Shown here: positions 34,206-46,848 of the stretch, in pieces
Layout: every line of letters begins with the position of its first letter
How positions within the stretch are numbered: the first letter of the stretch is position 1
Source of the DNA: Microcebus murinus
Taxonomy: Eukaryota > Chordata > Mammalia > Primates > Cheirogaleidae
Direction: 5' to 3'
Length of the DNA: 64,000 bases
Assembly: GCF_040939455.1 (NCBI RefSeq)
Contig: NC_134120.1
Coordinates: 15,552,501-15,616,500, forward strand
Notes under the pieces: model-generated
What the model saw: the letters and a program-made list of their open reading frames with translations, nothing else
Told to the model about the DNA's origin: nothing
The model's database searches: none
Made by a program: the position numbers and the translations under genes

Positions 34206-36630
34206 CTCTCTTTTGCCCTCTCTTCCCTCCTCCCTTTGTCTGAGGCTCTTTTTTCCTCCACGCCTAAGCCTCCTAAGGTCTTCCTAGGTCTCCAGGATCT
34301 CGTTCAGGGTAAAGATATTTCTGGCTCTGATCTAATGCTTGCTTTATTTGTCTCCATCAGAGGATTATTCTACCAGAAGGTTACCCTTTCTCTGTCTGAC
34401 TGTGGCTCAACAGCGCTAGATTTTCAGGCATCAGTACTTCCCTGACACTCCCTGTAATGGATGATTAGAGGTTCTCCTCCCCTCATGGGCACTGCAGGCA
34501 GCGTGTGCTGGGGCCGGGATGGCAGCCAGGAGGATGACACCTTACGATCTGGTGCAGGTGAAGGACAGGGGAAACAATGCTCTGTAACAGCAGGCAGAAT
34601 GAAATTGCAGGGATAGAAGTACAAGGCCAGAGCCGGGGGAGCACGCGGCGGGCAGCTGGCACCAGGGGAGGCAGGAGACATGGAGGAAGGGGCAGCCAGG
34701 GCCCAGAGTGGCATTGCCACACTCCCTATTCCAGCTGTGTACCTGGCTACTTATACTGTGATCTCTTATCCTCATCCCGGTTGTCTGCCTCTTTCCTAAC
34801 TGGATCCTCTGTTATTGATTGCAGCAAGGATGTGCAAAGTTAGAAAATGAGCGTGAATTCGGGTGAGGCAAGGTATGAGGAAGATTCCTGCAAGAGGGAT
34901 GCATCAGTACACGTTAATCCTTTAAATGGAGCTCTCTGGGAGCTTGTTCCAGTGGCTAGGATTTAGCATGGTGACAAGCAAGAGCCAAAGAAAGCAAAGA
35001 GAGGCCTATGCATTAATAAGCTTGGAGAAACCAGAGCCCAGGGTCAGACCAGTGCCCTTTTTTGGTAGCACTCAGAGTCGTGCCAGTGTAGTCTACTTGG
35101 GCACGTGGTGAGGAGGTGTCAAAGCCATTTATAGCCTCTGATGGAAAAAGATACAAAGGAACAGGAACCTTTTTATAGTGAAGGACTTTGGAAATTCTAG
35201 AATGGGAATAGAAATAACAAAAAATAAAGGGGGGAAAAAAGATAATAGCTATCACACTTTCTAGGCCCAGATAAAATGGCAAGTATTATATGTTATTTGC
35301 TACCCTGTAAGATACAGGGGAATCACTGTTGTCTTTAATTTGATAACAAGGACCATTTTACCTTTCAAGCTCTTTAGGGTGTAAGGAAAACCCACTATTG
35401 CTTATGTTTTGAATAGGAATCATTTTTCTTATCAAATGAGAAGCAAATTGCTCCCAAGTACCAAGCATGTATAGGATGAAAATGAATTGAAAATAGTTTC
35501 AAAAGCAATACTTTTCAGTAGTTTCATTTGTCTTCTTAAAGGCCTGAAAATACAATAGCCCATCAAAGAAAGCCCTCTGTTTCCCCTTCCCATTAAACAT
35601 AGAAAACACTACCAGGGTAGAAAAAGGATGCTGGGTGACAAAAACCAATTTTTCATGGTTGATTTGTTAGTGGCTTCAGAGAGATAAATAATATTACTTT
35701 CTAATCCAAAGAGGTCTCATGCCTAAGATTTGCAACATTATTTCTTAAATCAACGTAGCTTTCTCTTTCTAGAAATTGTCACACAAAAATAGGAGTGCCT
35801 AGTTTGATTTAATGAGATTTACACAAAGGGAGTTGTCAGTAACCACAGAAACAGGGCAGGGTTTTCATAATGATTGTGCTTGAATTGTATTCCGGTCTGA
35901 AAAGAGGCTTTTTAATTATAGGGTTTGGGGGGGGGGAGCAAGGTGGGGGAGAGTGGAAGGGGAGGGGGTTGGATGTAGCTTTTCCGTGGTAAGAGACTGA
36001 AAAGTCTTTTATCTATTTAAAAGGATAGCAGGTGGGCTCCACTAACAAGTCTTAACCCCAGGACTTGGCTTAACCCTGGAGAAAATGTTTTTCATTTTCA
36101 ACCCTATGTATTTGCTGTTTCCTCACTTCTTTAAATTACAAGCTCTTCAAATAGAGCCCCGGAGGCCTAGGGGAGCAGACAGCGGTTCAGCCAAGAGCAG
36201 TTCAGAGGGTTTGGAAGATCTCTGCGCAACCCAGTTCCTGGAGACCCGGCAGTTCTGCGGGCTGCCCTGAATCAGCAGCTCCCAGGCAACGCTGACCCCA
36301 GCTATTTTGAAGCTGGTGACACTAAAGCCTATGACTGTCTCCCGGATTAACAGCAGGGGAGCTGGGATTTTTGACAGTGTTAGGTAATTCCACCCATCTG
36401 AGTGTCTGTATTTTAATTCCTCACCTAAAGCCTGAAAACATTCGTGGGACTCGTTTTAGAAAGACGCCTCATCTAGTTAATATTACCAAGGTGCTGTATA
36501 CAGGGACTAAATCCCCGAAGGGAAGGGCCCAGACCACTCTCCACAGGTAAGCTGTGCTTGGAGGTTTGGGGTCAGCTTAGCACCCTCTGGGGTCCTGTCT
36601 TCTCAGGATCCACCTCTCCTCCACGAATCA
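34206..36630. other. Unique Alu-free DNA
   Basis: 2.4 kb with no Alu or LINE recognised. The AT-rich parts 35300-35600 and 35640-35900 (RUNX-like AACCACAGA at 35840) read like non-coding conserved DNA. A G-rich run is at 35925-35965. Confidence 0.35.
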
Positions 36631-36646
36631 TTTTACTTTTTTATTT

Positions 36647-36982
36647 TATTTTATTTTACTTTTGAGACAGAGTCTCACTTTGTCGCCCAAGCTAGAGTGA
36701 GTGCCGTGGCGTCAGCCTAGCTCACAGCAACCTCAAACTCCTGGGCTCAAGCGATCCTCCTGCCTCAGCCTCTTGAGTAGCTGGGACTACAGGCATGTGC
36801 CACAATGCCCGGCTAATTTTTTCTATATATTTTTAGCTGGCCAATTAATTTATTTCTATTTTTAGTAGAGACGGGGGTCTCACTCTTGCTCAGGCTGGTT
36901 TCGAACTCCTGAGCTCAAATGATCCGCCCACCTCGGCCTCCCAGAGTGCTAGGATTACAGGCGTGAGCCACTGTGCTTGGCC
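36647..36982 (-). mobile_element. Lemur-type Alu
   Basis: Antisense. Imperfect TSD TTTACTTTTTTATTT at 36632-36646 and again from 36983. Confidence 0.92.
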
Positions 36983-37012
36983 TTTACTTTTTTTATTTCT
37001 TATTTCTTAAGT

Positions 37013-37302
37013 TTTGTGAGGCAGAGTCTTGCTTTGTAACCCCGGGTAGAGTGACGTGGCATCATCATAGCTCACAGCAACCTCAAACACCTGGGCTCAA
37101 GCGATCCTCCTGCCTCTGCCTCCCGAATATCTACGACTACAGGCACAAAGCACCACCTCTGGCTGATTTTTTAAATATTTTGTAGAGATGGTGTCTGGTT
37201 CTGTTGCTCAGACTGGTCTTAAGCTTCTGGCCTCAAGCAATCCTCCCACTGTGGCTTCCCAAAGTGCTAGGATTACAAGAGTGAGCCACCTTGACCAGTG
37301 AA
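37013..37302 (-). mobile_element. Older AluJ-like element
   Basis: Antisense dimer with many substitutions ('tgtaaccccgggtagagtgacgtggc'). Confidence 0.85.
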
Positions 37303-37896
37303 AATTTACTATTTTAACCATTCCAACTCTACAATACTCATTCCTCGTGTGCTTTATAAAGTAATAGGAGCTTTGACTTTCAATAAACATGGAGTAAATT
37401 AAATATTGAATCTAGCAATGTGGCTGGCCTTCAGGAAAGTAATTCCTCGAATCCCTCTATTGGAAACATTTTATAACCCAGGGCAGGTTCACCGTGTCAT
37501 TCTAGCCTTCTTTAAATGTAGCATATTCCAGCCAAAGGCAGTACTGGTGTGGAGAGTGAACAAATCAAGGAAAACTTAGTGCCAATTTACTTTTTCATGA
37601 AAGGAAATGGACTATTAGAATGCCCCAGAAGTCTTCAGTAAGACAAAGGATTTTGAAACATTGCTGTTTCCTCCATATTGGTGGGTATACAGCTAACAGC
37701 CTTGTAACCAGTTCCTATATTTACCAAGTTTTTGACAAGTGAAGACATTTCCCCAGCATAAACACAATAGGCCTTTTTCCTGGGTGGAAAAATATTCTCT
37801 ATTACAAAAAAGAAAACCTCTCCTACAATGCCTAAAATCATACTTTGCTAGCATTAAACAAATACTTATAAAAGTACTATACATGAAAAGTATGGA
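37303..37896. other. Unique DNA
   Basis: No gene recognised. Confidence 0.4.
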
Positions 37897-37912
37897 AGAG
37901 TACAAATGTCCT

Positions 37913-38240
37913 GGCCGGGCACAGTGGCTGACGCCTGTAATCCTAGCACTCTGGGAGGCTGAGGCGGGCGGATCGTTTGAGTTCAGGAGTTCGAAACCAA
38001 CCTGAGCAAGAGCGAGACCCCATCTCTACTAGAAAGAAATTAATTGGCCAACTAATATATATAGAAAAAATTAGCCGGGCATGGTGGTGCATGCCTGTAC
38101 TCCCAGCTACTCGGGAGGCTGAGGCAGGAGGATCACTTGAGCCCAGGAGAGTGAGGTTGCTGTGAGCTAGGCTGACGCCACAGCACTCACTCTAGCCTGG
38201 GCAACAAAGTGAGACTCTGTCTCAAAAAAAAAAAAAAAAA
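37913..38240 (+). mobile_element. Lemur-type Alu
   Basis: TSD AAGAGTACAAATGTCCT at 37896-37912 and 38241-38257. The A tail is pure. Confidence 0.95.
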
Positions 38241-38688
38241 AAGAGTACAAATGTCCTGTTCCCCAAAGGTGACCACTGTTGCTTGGGTAGCCTTCATATA
38301 GGCTGTGCAAACCAACTGGATGTGTATGAGTGAGCTCACACACACGAGCAAGGAACAATGCTATACACTGTTCTGAAACGTGCTTTTGCCTTTATTGTCG
38401 ACATCTTTCTGTTTTATATTGAGAGCATAGAGTATACATAGCATGAATAACACATAATTTATTTAGCCCTGGCTCACTTCCCCATTCGCTCTCAGTGCTT
38501 CAGATAAACTACTAGTGCCTGGGGGAACCCAAAACCAAGACACTGCCCTGTAGGCCACCCACTGGCCTGGCATCTGTAGTCAGGAAGGCATGCCAGAGAG
38601 ACCCTCCGTGCATGGCAGCAAGTCTTCAAAATGGCATGTTTTGTGTTTGTTTTCTTTTCTTAGTGGACAACCATTTAAAATGACTTTT

Positions 38689-39010
38689 TTTTTGAGTCAG
38701 AGTCTCACTCTGTTGCCCTGGCTAGAGTGCTATGGTGTCAGCCTAGCTCACAGCAACCTCCAACTCCTGGGCTCAAGCAATCCTCCTGCCTCAGCCTCCC
38801 GAGTAGGTGGGACTATAGGCATGCGCCACTGTGCCGGCTAATTTTTTCTATAGATTTTTAGTTGGCCAATTAATTTGTTTCTATTTTTAGTAAAGACGGG
38901 ATCTCATTCTTGCTCAGGCTGGTTTCAAACTCTTGACCTTGAGCTATCTATCCGCCTACCTCAGCCTCCCAGAGTGCTAGGATTACAGGCGTGAGCCACC
39001 TCGCCGGGCC
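38689..39010 (-). mobile_element. Lemur-type Alu
   Basis: TSD TAAAATGACTTTT at 38676-38688 and 39011-39023. Confidence 0.94.
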
Positions 39011-39080
39011 TAAAATGACTTTTAAGAACAGGTCTGTTGTTCAGGTGCTTCTGAGTTGAGACTGTTGAATAAAAGCAGCA

Positions 39081-39231
39081 GCCAGGTGTGATGGCTCACG
39101 CCTGCAATCCCAGCGACTCTAGAGGCTGAGGCAGGAAGATGGCTTGAGCTCAGGAGTCTTCAGTGAGCTATGATTATGCCATTGCATTCCAGCCTGGGGG
39201 ACAAAGCAAGTCCCCCTTTTACAAAAAAAAA
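39081..39231 (+). mobile_element. Alu monomer-type SINE
   Basis: Single arm ending 'cattgcattccagcctgggggacaaagc' with a short A tail. Confidence 0.75.
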
Positions 39232-39574
39232 GGTGTTCTGCAGTTAGTGTGGCTAGAGTACAGGGCTCCGTGGGGAGGAGGGGCATGGCCCGCAAGACAA
39301 TCGTACTGTTGTCTGATCAGCACAGCACCTCCTGTTGTTGGGAAACTCTCTCCCCTTGCCCCATGTGGCTCTGAGACTGCTGATCAAAGTACCCCAAATG
39401 CCTGGCCCCCCTGAATTTCTCCAATAAATGCTAAGAGGAAAGAGCCCCTTTCAGCTGTGGGGTAAGCTGGGGCGTGGGGTGGGAGCAATGGGGGAGGAGC
39501 AGTGTTTAGCGGGGAAATGGCAGCCCCAGACCTCTGGTACCCAAGCTGGGGCCTCTGCTTCTCCAAACATGTAG

Positions 39575-39899
<325 letters not shown>

Positions 39900-39921
39900 A
39901 TAGACATTCAATTCTGAACCT

Positions 39922-40080
39922 CTTTATTTATTTATTTATTTTTGAGACAGAGTCTCATTCTGTCGCCTGGGCTAGAGTGCAGTGGCGTCATCAAAGCTCA
40001 CTGCAACCTCACACTCCTGGACTGAAGCCATCTTCCCACCCCAGCCTCCCAAAGTGCTGAGATTACAGGCATGCGACACC
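39922..40080 (-). mobile_element. Alu monomer (antisense)
   Basis: A (TTTA)n tail complement, then one arm only. Confidence 0.75.
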
Positions 40081-40674
40081 CTTATTTAAGCTCTCAGAAC
40101 AAAGATCCTCTACACTGAGAAACTGGAGTCTGGCCCGTGGGCTTCATTAGCACACGCTTTAAGTGCAGAAGTAATATCTTTATTTAATGTATTGTCCCTG
40201 AACTCCTTTTTTCCTCCATCTCTTGCTGCCAAGAATTGCCGTTGGGCTGTGTGTGTCCTGTGGAGCCATCCAGTGCTGTCGGCTGGTTCACTCCGGGAAG
40301 AGCTCCTTCTGCCAGGCGCTCAGCAACACAGGGCCAGAGAGAGGAGGGCCACCAGGACAGCAAAGGCAGCTCCTGAGCGCTGTGCTAGCCACGGAGGCTG
40401 CCGGGGAGAACAGAAGCTTTCAGAAGTGGGTAACTGCCCCAGGGCCACCATGGCTATGGGAGAGAGGTGTCCTAAGAGAGCAGCTTGCTGCCAATCCTGG
40501 GAGTCCTCCTAAGACTGTGAGTCAGACATAAAGAAAGACAATTCTCTGGGACCAAAGCCCATCAGAACAGACAGAACATAAACAGCCCCTGGCTGGAAGG
40601 CCCCCGTCACATTCTGGAACACACAGTACATCAGGAAGACAGGGCTTTGAATCCCAGCCTCAGTTCATGCAAAT

Positions 40675-40912
40675 ATGTGTGATAATACAGTCACTGTCTG
40701 TATGTGGAGTTCCATATCCGCAGGTTCAACCAACCAACCTTGGATGGAAAATATTCAGGAAAAACAAAAAAGGATGGTTGTGTCTGGACTGAACAAGTAC
40801 AGACTTTTTTCCTTGTCATTCTTTAAACCATACAGTATTGCAACTATTTACATAGCATTTACATTGTAGTAGACATGATGAGTAATCTAGAGATGATTTA
40901 AAGTATAGGGGA
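40675..40912. mobile_element. MER2/Tigger-type element, left part
   Basis: 'ttccatatccgcaggttcaaccaacc', 'ggatggttgtgtctggactgaac' and 'gtaatctagagatgatttaaagtata' match the common MER2-class pogo element. It is interrupted by an Alu monomer and resumes at 41108. Confidence 0.8.
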
Positions 40913-41107
40913 AAGGACTGGGAGTGGTGGCTCACAGTGTAATCCCAGCATTTTGGTAGGTTGGGGCAGGAGGATCACTGGAGCCCAGAAGTTCAAGGCT
41001 TCAGTGAGCTATGATTGTGCCACTGCACTCTAGTCTGGGCAACACAACGAGACCCTGTCTCAAAAAAACAAACCAAACCAAAAAAACCCACAAAAAACAA
41101 AAATAAC
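40913..41107 (+). mobile_element. Alu monomer inside MER2-type element
   Basis: One-arm unit with a (CAAAC)n-like tail. 'tataggg' on both sides (about 40905-40911 and 41110-41116) is the likely target duplication. Confidence 0.8.
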
Positions 41108-41245
41108 ATATAGGGGAGGATGTGTGTAGATTATATGCAAACACTACGCCATTTTATGTAAGGGCTTTGAGCATCCACGGATTTTGGTATCTTGTGGGGT
41201 CCTGGACCTGGTCCCCCACGGACATCGAGGGCTGTGTCTATCTCA
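41108..41245. mobile_element. MER2/Tigger-type element, right part
   Basis: 'ggatgtgtgtagattatatgcaaacactacgcc', then 'gcatccacggattttggtatc', and an end that is the inverted counterpart of the left terminus. Confidence 0.8.
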
Positions 41246-41369
41246 AGCATTGTCCTGAGCATCAGATGTAATCATGTATATGAAAGTACTTCATAAACGG
41301 CATAAGTTACTTGCCATTTATCTACTCCTCAAAACTGGGGCTACCTAGAGGGCAAGATCCAAGTCTCAT

Positions 41370-41761
<392 letters not shown>

Positions 41762-41960
41762 TAACCATTTTTAAGTGTACGGTTCAGTAGTGTTAAATAT
41801 ATTCACATTGTCATAAAAAATACCTCCCAAACCTTTTCATCTTACAAAACCAAACTCTCTACCCCCATCTTCTTTCTGTCTCTATGGATTTGCCTGTTCT
41901 AGACATTTCATGTAAGTGGAATCATACGACTATGACCTTTTGTTCCGTGGTAAGCAGGTC
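41762..41960 (-). mobile_element. L1 3' end (antisense), part 2
   Basis: 'ttaagtgtacggttcagtag', 'accttttcatcttac' and 'ctctatggatttgcctgttctagacatttcatgtaagtggaatcatac' continue the L1. Confidence 0.8.
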
Positions 41961-42035
41961 TATGCAAACCTACCCCCAAAGTCCGAGGGAGCTGAAGGCC
42001 AAAGAAAGAGGCTGACAAATCCAGTTTCTTGAGCC

Positions 42036-42115
42036 CAAATCCAGTCCCAGCTATGTTGATGCCACTGCACTCTAGCCCAGGCCACAGAACGAGACCCTGT
42101 CTCAAAATAAACAAA
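42036..42115 (+). mobile_element. Alu 3' fragment
   Basis: Right-arm end only: 'gatgccactgcactctagcccaggccacagaacgagaccctgtctc' with an A-rich tail. Confidence 0.7.
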
Positions 42116-42396
42116 CACATACATACACACATAAAATAAAAACAACTTGATTTATAATTGTTTATGAAGCATTTATTTGTGTCTATACCTACTCATGAGG
42201 TGCTGTTTATCAGCCTGTAAACATATAAATAATAGGATATGGATTTGGGCTGATGGGAGGCCTGTTTCACAGGGGTGAACTAGGATCTGGGGGCCACAGA
42301 CACTTTGAGGAAGCAGATTGGGCTGCTGGAAAGATCCAGATTGGAAGTTGAGAAGCCTAAGTCTCCACCTTCCCCCTGACACTGGTAGAATTATTT

Positions 42397-42746
42397 AGTT
42401 CTTGCATCAGTCAGCTAAGGCTGGCATAGAAAATATCACAGACAGGTGGTTTAAACATCAGACTGTTATTTTCTCACAGTTCTGGAGGCTGGAAGTCCAA
42501 GATCAAGGTGTCATTAGGTGTATTTCTCCCGAGGCCTCTCCTTGGCTTGCAGACAGCGTCCCCTCGCTGTGTCCTCGCCTGGCCCTTCCCCCGTGTGCAC
42601 ATCCCTGGTGTCTCTTCCTCTTATAAGGACCCCGGTCACGTTGCATTAGGGCCCTACCCTCACATCCTCATTTAACCTCAGTTACCTCTTTAAAGGCCTT
42701 AGCTCCAAATATAGTCACAATTGGGGGTTAGAGCTTCAAAATATGA
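42397..42746 (+). mobile_element. MLT1-type MaLR LTR, left part
   Basis: 'atcacagacaggtggtttaaac', 'ttctcacagttctggaggctggaagtccaagatcaaggtg', 'ctcttcctcttataaggacc' and 'tttaaaggccttagctccaaatatagtcac' are in MLT1 order. The last part is cut off by an Alu and resumes at 43079. Confidence 0.88.
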
Positions 42747-43078
42747 TTTTTTTTTTTTTTTTTTTGAGACAGAGTCTGACTCTGTTGCCCGGGCTAGAGT
42801 GCCATGGGTCAGCCTAGCTCACAGCAACCTCAAACTCCTGGACTCCAGCAATCCTGCTGTCTCAGCCTCTCAAGTAGCTGGGACTACAGGCATGTGCCAC
42901 CATGCCTGGCTAACTTTTTCTATATATTTTTAGTTGGCCAATTAATTTCTTTCTATTTTTAGTAGAGGCAGGGTTTCGCTCTTGCTCAGGCTGGTTTCGA
43001 ACTCCTGACCTTGAGCGATCTGCCTGCCTCGGTCTTCCAGAGTGCTAGGATCACAGGCGTGAGCCACCGCGCTCGGCC
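42747..43078 (-). mobile_element. Lemur-type Alu in MLT1
   Basis: TSD TCAAAATATGA at 42736-42746 and 43079-43089. Confidence 0.94.
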
Positions 43079-43115
43079 TCAAAATATGAATTTTAAGGAG
43101 ACATAATTCAGTCCT
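43079..43115 (+). mobile_element. MLT1-type LTR, right end
   Basis: 'aatatgaattttaaggagacataattcagtcc' is the MLT1 terminus. Confidence 0.8.
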
Positions 43116-43489
43116 TCTGAGCTTTGACTTTATCGTCATTGTAAAGAGAATTGAAACCAATTTGAGAAGTTTGTTGGAAACTAAAGAGTAAAATCTCAGC
43201 CCTCTACCATGCCACTACTGAGCCAGGCCAGACAGTGAGTTATGGCAGAGGCAGCTGTGCCCCAGGGCCGGGAGAGCGTGGCTTTCAGCGCAGAGGCTCG
43301 CAACTGAAGTCCTATTATTCCTCCGGCCAAGGAGGTTATTATGAGGATCAAAAGAGAAAAAGCATTTGAAAGCATGTTCAAATTATAAAGCATTATAAAA
43401 AGCAAGCCATTATTATTACTGCTTTTCTTGTCCTTAGGATGCAATCTCGGCTAAGCCATGGAGTTACTAATTTCGTCACTAACTGCCAC

Positions 43490-43925
43490 CTCCTTGAGTG
43501 GTTCACTTATGCCATTTGCCACTGAATTAGTAATGATTTGGCTTGGCTGTGAGTGATAGAAAACCCCAAATAACAGCTGCTTAACAAGATAGACAATTTG
43601 AAGAATAAGCAGTCTGCTCCAGGAAATCTTCAGGAACTGATCCTTGCAGTCCAATGTGGGGGCGTCTTCATTCCCAACAGCAGGAGGCAAGAAGGGGCGA
43701 CGGGGAGGAGACAAGGAGAGGGTAGTGAGCCACTCAGACTGTGCATCTCCGCATCCTGACGGCCAGAGCCCAGTCACATGGCCGCATCTGGCTGCAAGAG
43801 AGGTCAGCAAATACAATGTTTGTTCTGGGTGGCTTGTGCACCACTAAAATTTTTATTACTAGGAAAGATGAGAAAAACAAATATTGCTGGAAACTAAGAG
43901 TCTCTGCTGCTGCAATTCTCTGGAC
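43490..43925. mobile_element. Old interspersed repeat, unassigned
   Basis: 'ttggcttggctgtgagtgatagaaa', 'cacatggccgcatctggctgcaag' and 'gttctgggtggcttgtgcacc' recall a common mammalian LTR-like repeat, but I cannot name the family. Confidence 0.4.
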
Positions 43926-44224
43926 TCCAGCAGTTACATGAATCCCTCAACAAGAAGCTGTTAAATGAGCCAAGAAATTTAGTAGGAAATACTTTGATGG
44001 GTACAGTTACATATTTTTAAAAATTGCTTTTAATTCCATGTTTCAGAGTCCACAGGTTCCAAGGTGAGCTGAAATACACAAGTGTGCATATAACTCTGAG
44101 CGCATCTCTGTGACGGAATAAAAGAGTTTGGGAAAGCATCGATTGGGCGCTGCAGGAAGCAGCCTAAATCGGTTCCTCCTTGGATCACGTCGAGGGGGTC
44201 CCGTGTTTTGAAATTTGTACCTGT

Positions 44225-44735
44225 GGGATTATAATTTGTGGAGGTGACTGAAAGATGACGCAGAAAGGCGATGCCACTGAAAGGAGGTTTTTATCACTTG
44301 CATTTTTCTAGAGAAGGGGACACAGCATGCCACACTAGGCTAGGTTTGGGTCAGGAGATAGAAACAGCATGGAGGGAAAAGCCAAGGCCAGAGACTTTAT
44401 TATTAGGGTGTCCGCGGAAAAGGCAAGGCAGGGTAAAACAGCTTAGGGTGGGGAGTTTAAATAATTCCAGCGGGCTTCAGGCTATGGGGGTGGTCTCTAG
44501 TGGCCTGGTCCCTGGGCCTGGGGGCGTTAAGAGGACAGAAAACATGGGCTTGGTGTGAGAGTTAGATATGGAGGTGACTGGGGCTATCGACTCAGGACTG
44601 GTTAGTTGGCACGTGAAAGGCATGCTCTTAGACAACTGGTGATTATCCTTAGGAATTAGCTGGATCCAGAGGGGCAGTCACTGGGCCTGGAAGGCCCCCC
44701 AAGATGTTAAAAACATCATAAAATACAGAAAATTT
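44225..44735. mobile_element. Possible LTR-like repeat
   Basis: 'gtttttatcacttgcatttttctagag' and 'cacagcatgccacactaggctaggtttgggtcagg' read like an old LTR. No partner LTR or coding region was seen. Confidence 0.3.
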
Positions 44736-44874
44736 AAAAACACAATTCAGTGAGAGCTAGAACACATGGTCTTCCCATCACTAGGAAAAATTCTTCACCA
44801 TCAACCAAAAAAGATTAGTGGCTGCTCTGTCTACAGCAGCGACTTCCAAACTTTCTTTAAGGTAGGGAGACAGC

Positions 44875-44960
44875 ATTGCATGACTTAAAAAAAACTGGCT
44901 TTGGAGTCAGGCCTGAGCTCAGTTTTGCTTGCAACCATGTGCCTTGGGGAAAAATACCTG
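44875..44960 (+). mobile_element. MIR SINE, left part
   Basis: 'ggctttggagtcaggcctgagctcag' and 'gcaaccatgtgccttgggg' are MIR. The element continues after the inserted palindromic MITE (about 45193-45310). Confidence 0.6.
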
Positions 44961-45192
44961 CAGGTTGAGTTTCCCTTATCTGCAATGCTTGGGCCCAGAA
45001 GTGTTTTAGATTTTGGATTTTTTTCAGACTTTAGAATACTTGCATTATATGGCTTAAGCATCCCTAATCTGAAATCTGAAATGCTCCAATGAGCACTTCC
45101 TCTGAGCATCATGTCAGTGTTCAAAAAAGTGGTGGATTTTGGAGCATTTCAAATTTTGGATCTTGGATTTCAGATTAGGAATACTCAACCTG
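44961..45192. mobile_element. Palindromic pogo/Tigger-type MITE
   Basis: Almost the whole element is one long inverted repeat. CAGGTTGAGTTTCCCTTATC at the left mirrors 'gattaggaatactcaacctg' at the right, and the internal halves also pair ('ggattttggagcatttcaaa'). A TA flanks the right end. It sits inside a MIR. The family is common in primates; the name is not assigned. Confidence 0.8.
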
Positions 45193-45310
45193 TACTATCT
45201 TTAAAACTTGACCTCTTTATCCACAGAATGTATAGAATAGTAATATCTACACAGAAGTGTTGTGAGAATTAAGTGAGCTAATGTGTGTCCCCCTAGCATC
45301 ATGGGACCTT
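45193..45310 (+). mobile_element. MIR SINE, right part
   Basis: 'acctctttatccacagaatgtatagaatagtaatatc' and 'ttgtgagaattaagtgagctaatg' complete the MIR split by the MITE. Confidence 0.6.
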
Positions 45311-45448
45311 GTGCATTGTCACGAATCTCTGCTGTGTTGGCCACACCATCTCTTCTGAGAATCTCTTAGAGAAAGTTATGTCTCAAATCTGATAAGACTT
45401 CCCAGCCACAAAAGCCTGCTTCCATTCTAATTGAGCAACTCAACTTTA

Positions 45449-45775
45449 TTTATTTATTTGAGACAGAGTCTCACTCTGTTGCCCAGGCTTGAGTGCCACG
45501 GCGTCAGCCTAGCTCATAGCAACCTCAAACTCCTGGGCTCAAGCGATCCTCCTGTCTCAGCCTCCCAAGTAGCTGGGACTACAAACATGGGCCACCATGC
45601 CCAGCTAATTTTTTCTATATATTTTTAGTTCTCCAATTTCTTTCTTTCTATTTTTAGTAGAGACGGGGGTCTCGCTCTTGCTCAGGCTGATCTTGAACTC
45701 TTGACCTTGAGCGATCCTCCCACCTGGGCCTCCCAGAGTGCTAGGATTACAGGCGTGAGCCTCCACGCTCGGCCT
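45449..45775 (-). mobile_element. Lemur-type Alu
   Basis: TSD AGCAACTCAACTTTA (45434-45448) and AGCAACTCGACTTTA (45776-45790). Confidence 0.94.
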
Positions 45776-46197
45776 AGCAACTCGACTTTAATAACTGGAC
45801 TCTAGGTTGGAGCTCACCATGTCATTAGTGTACCTCATCTGTCAAGTGTATTCCCTGTGAGATTTTTTATCCTTCCTCTCTTTAAGTATTGTGATAAAGA
45901 AAAAAAATTTTCTTGGGCAATAAACCGTGTGATTTGTGAATCATACTTTGCTCATCTTATTTTAACCATACAAAACAGTTGTTGTTATTACCAATATTGT
46001 TGTCATTAGCAGCAGATTGTTTACGCAATGATCTAGAAGCACATGAAAAATGGTCATTATTTATTCAGCACCTACTTTGTGGTAGCCACTCGGCCCCAGA
46101 GATACATAAGTGCACGAAGAGAGGTTCCTGCTGGCATAGAGTTCTCACCCTAGTGAGGGAGACGATGATAAACACCTGCGTGAGTCAACTGTGACTG

Positions 46198-46318
46198 AGC
46201 TGGGCACGGCAGTGTGCACCTGTAGTCCTTGCTACTCGGGAGGCTGAGGCGGGGGACCACTTGGGCTCCAAGTTCCAGGCCAGTCCGAGCAACCTAGCAA
46301 GACCCTGTCTCAAAAAAA
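46198..46318 (+). mobile_element. Alu monomer (FLAM-like)
   Basis: 'gctgggcacggcagtgtgcacctgtagtcc', one arm, short A tail. Confidence 0.75.
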
Positions 46319-46653
46319 TGCAGCTCTTTGTAGTAATTTCTTGTGCTGATGCTCCTGAACATGGAATATTCCTGAATTTTAGGAGTATTCTAAATATAGA
46401 ATACTTTGTCTGAATTAGGCCTATTCCTGGCAGAACTACTTAATCACCTTCTTTGCCACTAAAGCCAAAAGCTCTGAGTCGAACTGCAGTAACGACTCGT
46501 ATAATCAGAGTTTCATGAGTTTATTTTTCTCTTGAACTGAGGTTCTTTGGCAGAGGTTGTGGGGAAAAATCTCATACCTCACAGGCTGGGAACTTCTGAG
46601 CTAGGAGCCTTGGGAAAAATAAAGAGGCACAGTTGATCGTGGAGAGCTTAGAG

Positions 46654-46848
46654 TCCCAGGCGTCCTCAAACCACTGCCCACGGGCCACACGCAGGCTGCC
46701 TAGCACATTTATCCGGCCCGCCGGGTGTTTCTGCCGCCGCCGCCTGTCCTGCTTAGCAGCGGACTCGTCCCGGGCCCACAGTGCGCACTCTCCAACGGTC
46801 TGAGGGACAGTGAACTGGCCCCCTGTTTAAAAAGTTTGAGGACCCCCG
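46654..46848. mobile_element. hAT-like MITE, CpG-rich
   Basis: Short inverted ends (CAGGCGTCCTCAAAC from 46657; mirror GTTTGAGGACCCCCG ending 46848). The near-perfect 8-bp flanking repeat GCTTAGAG/GCTTAGAC (46646-46653, 46849-46856) fits hAT target duplications. The interior is CpG-rich ('ccggcccgccgggtg', 'ccgccgccgcc'), which suggests a not very old copy. There is no coding capacity. Confidence 0.75.
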
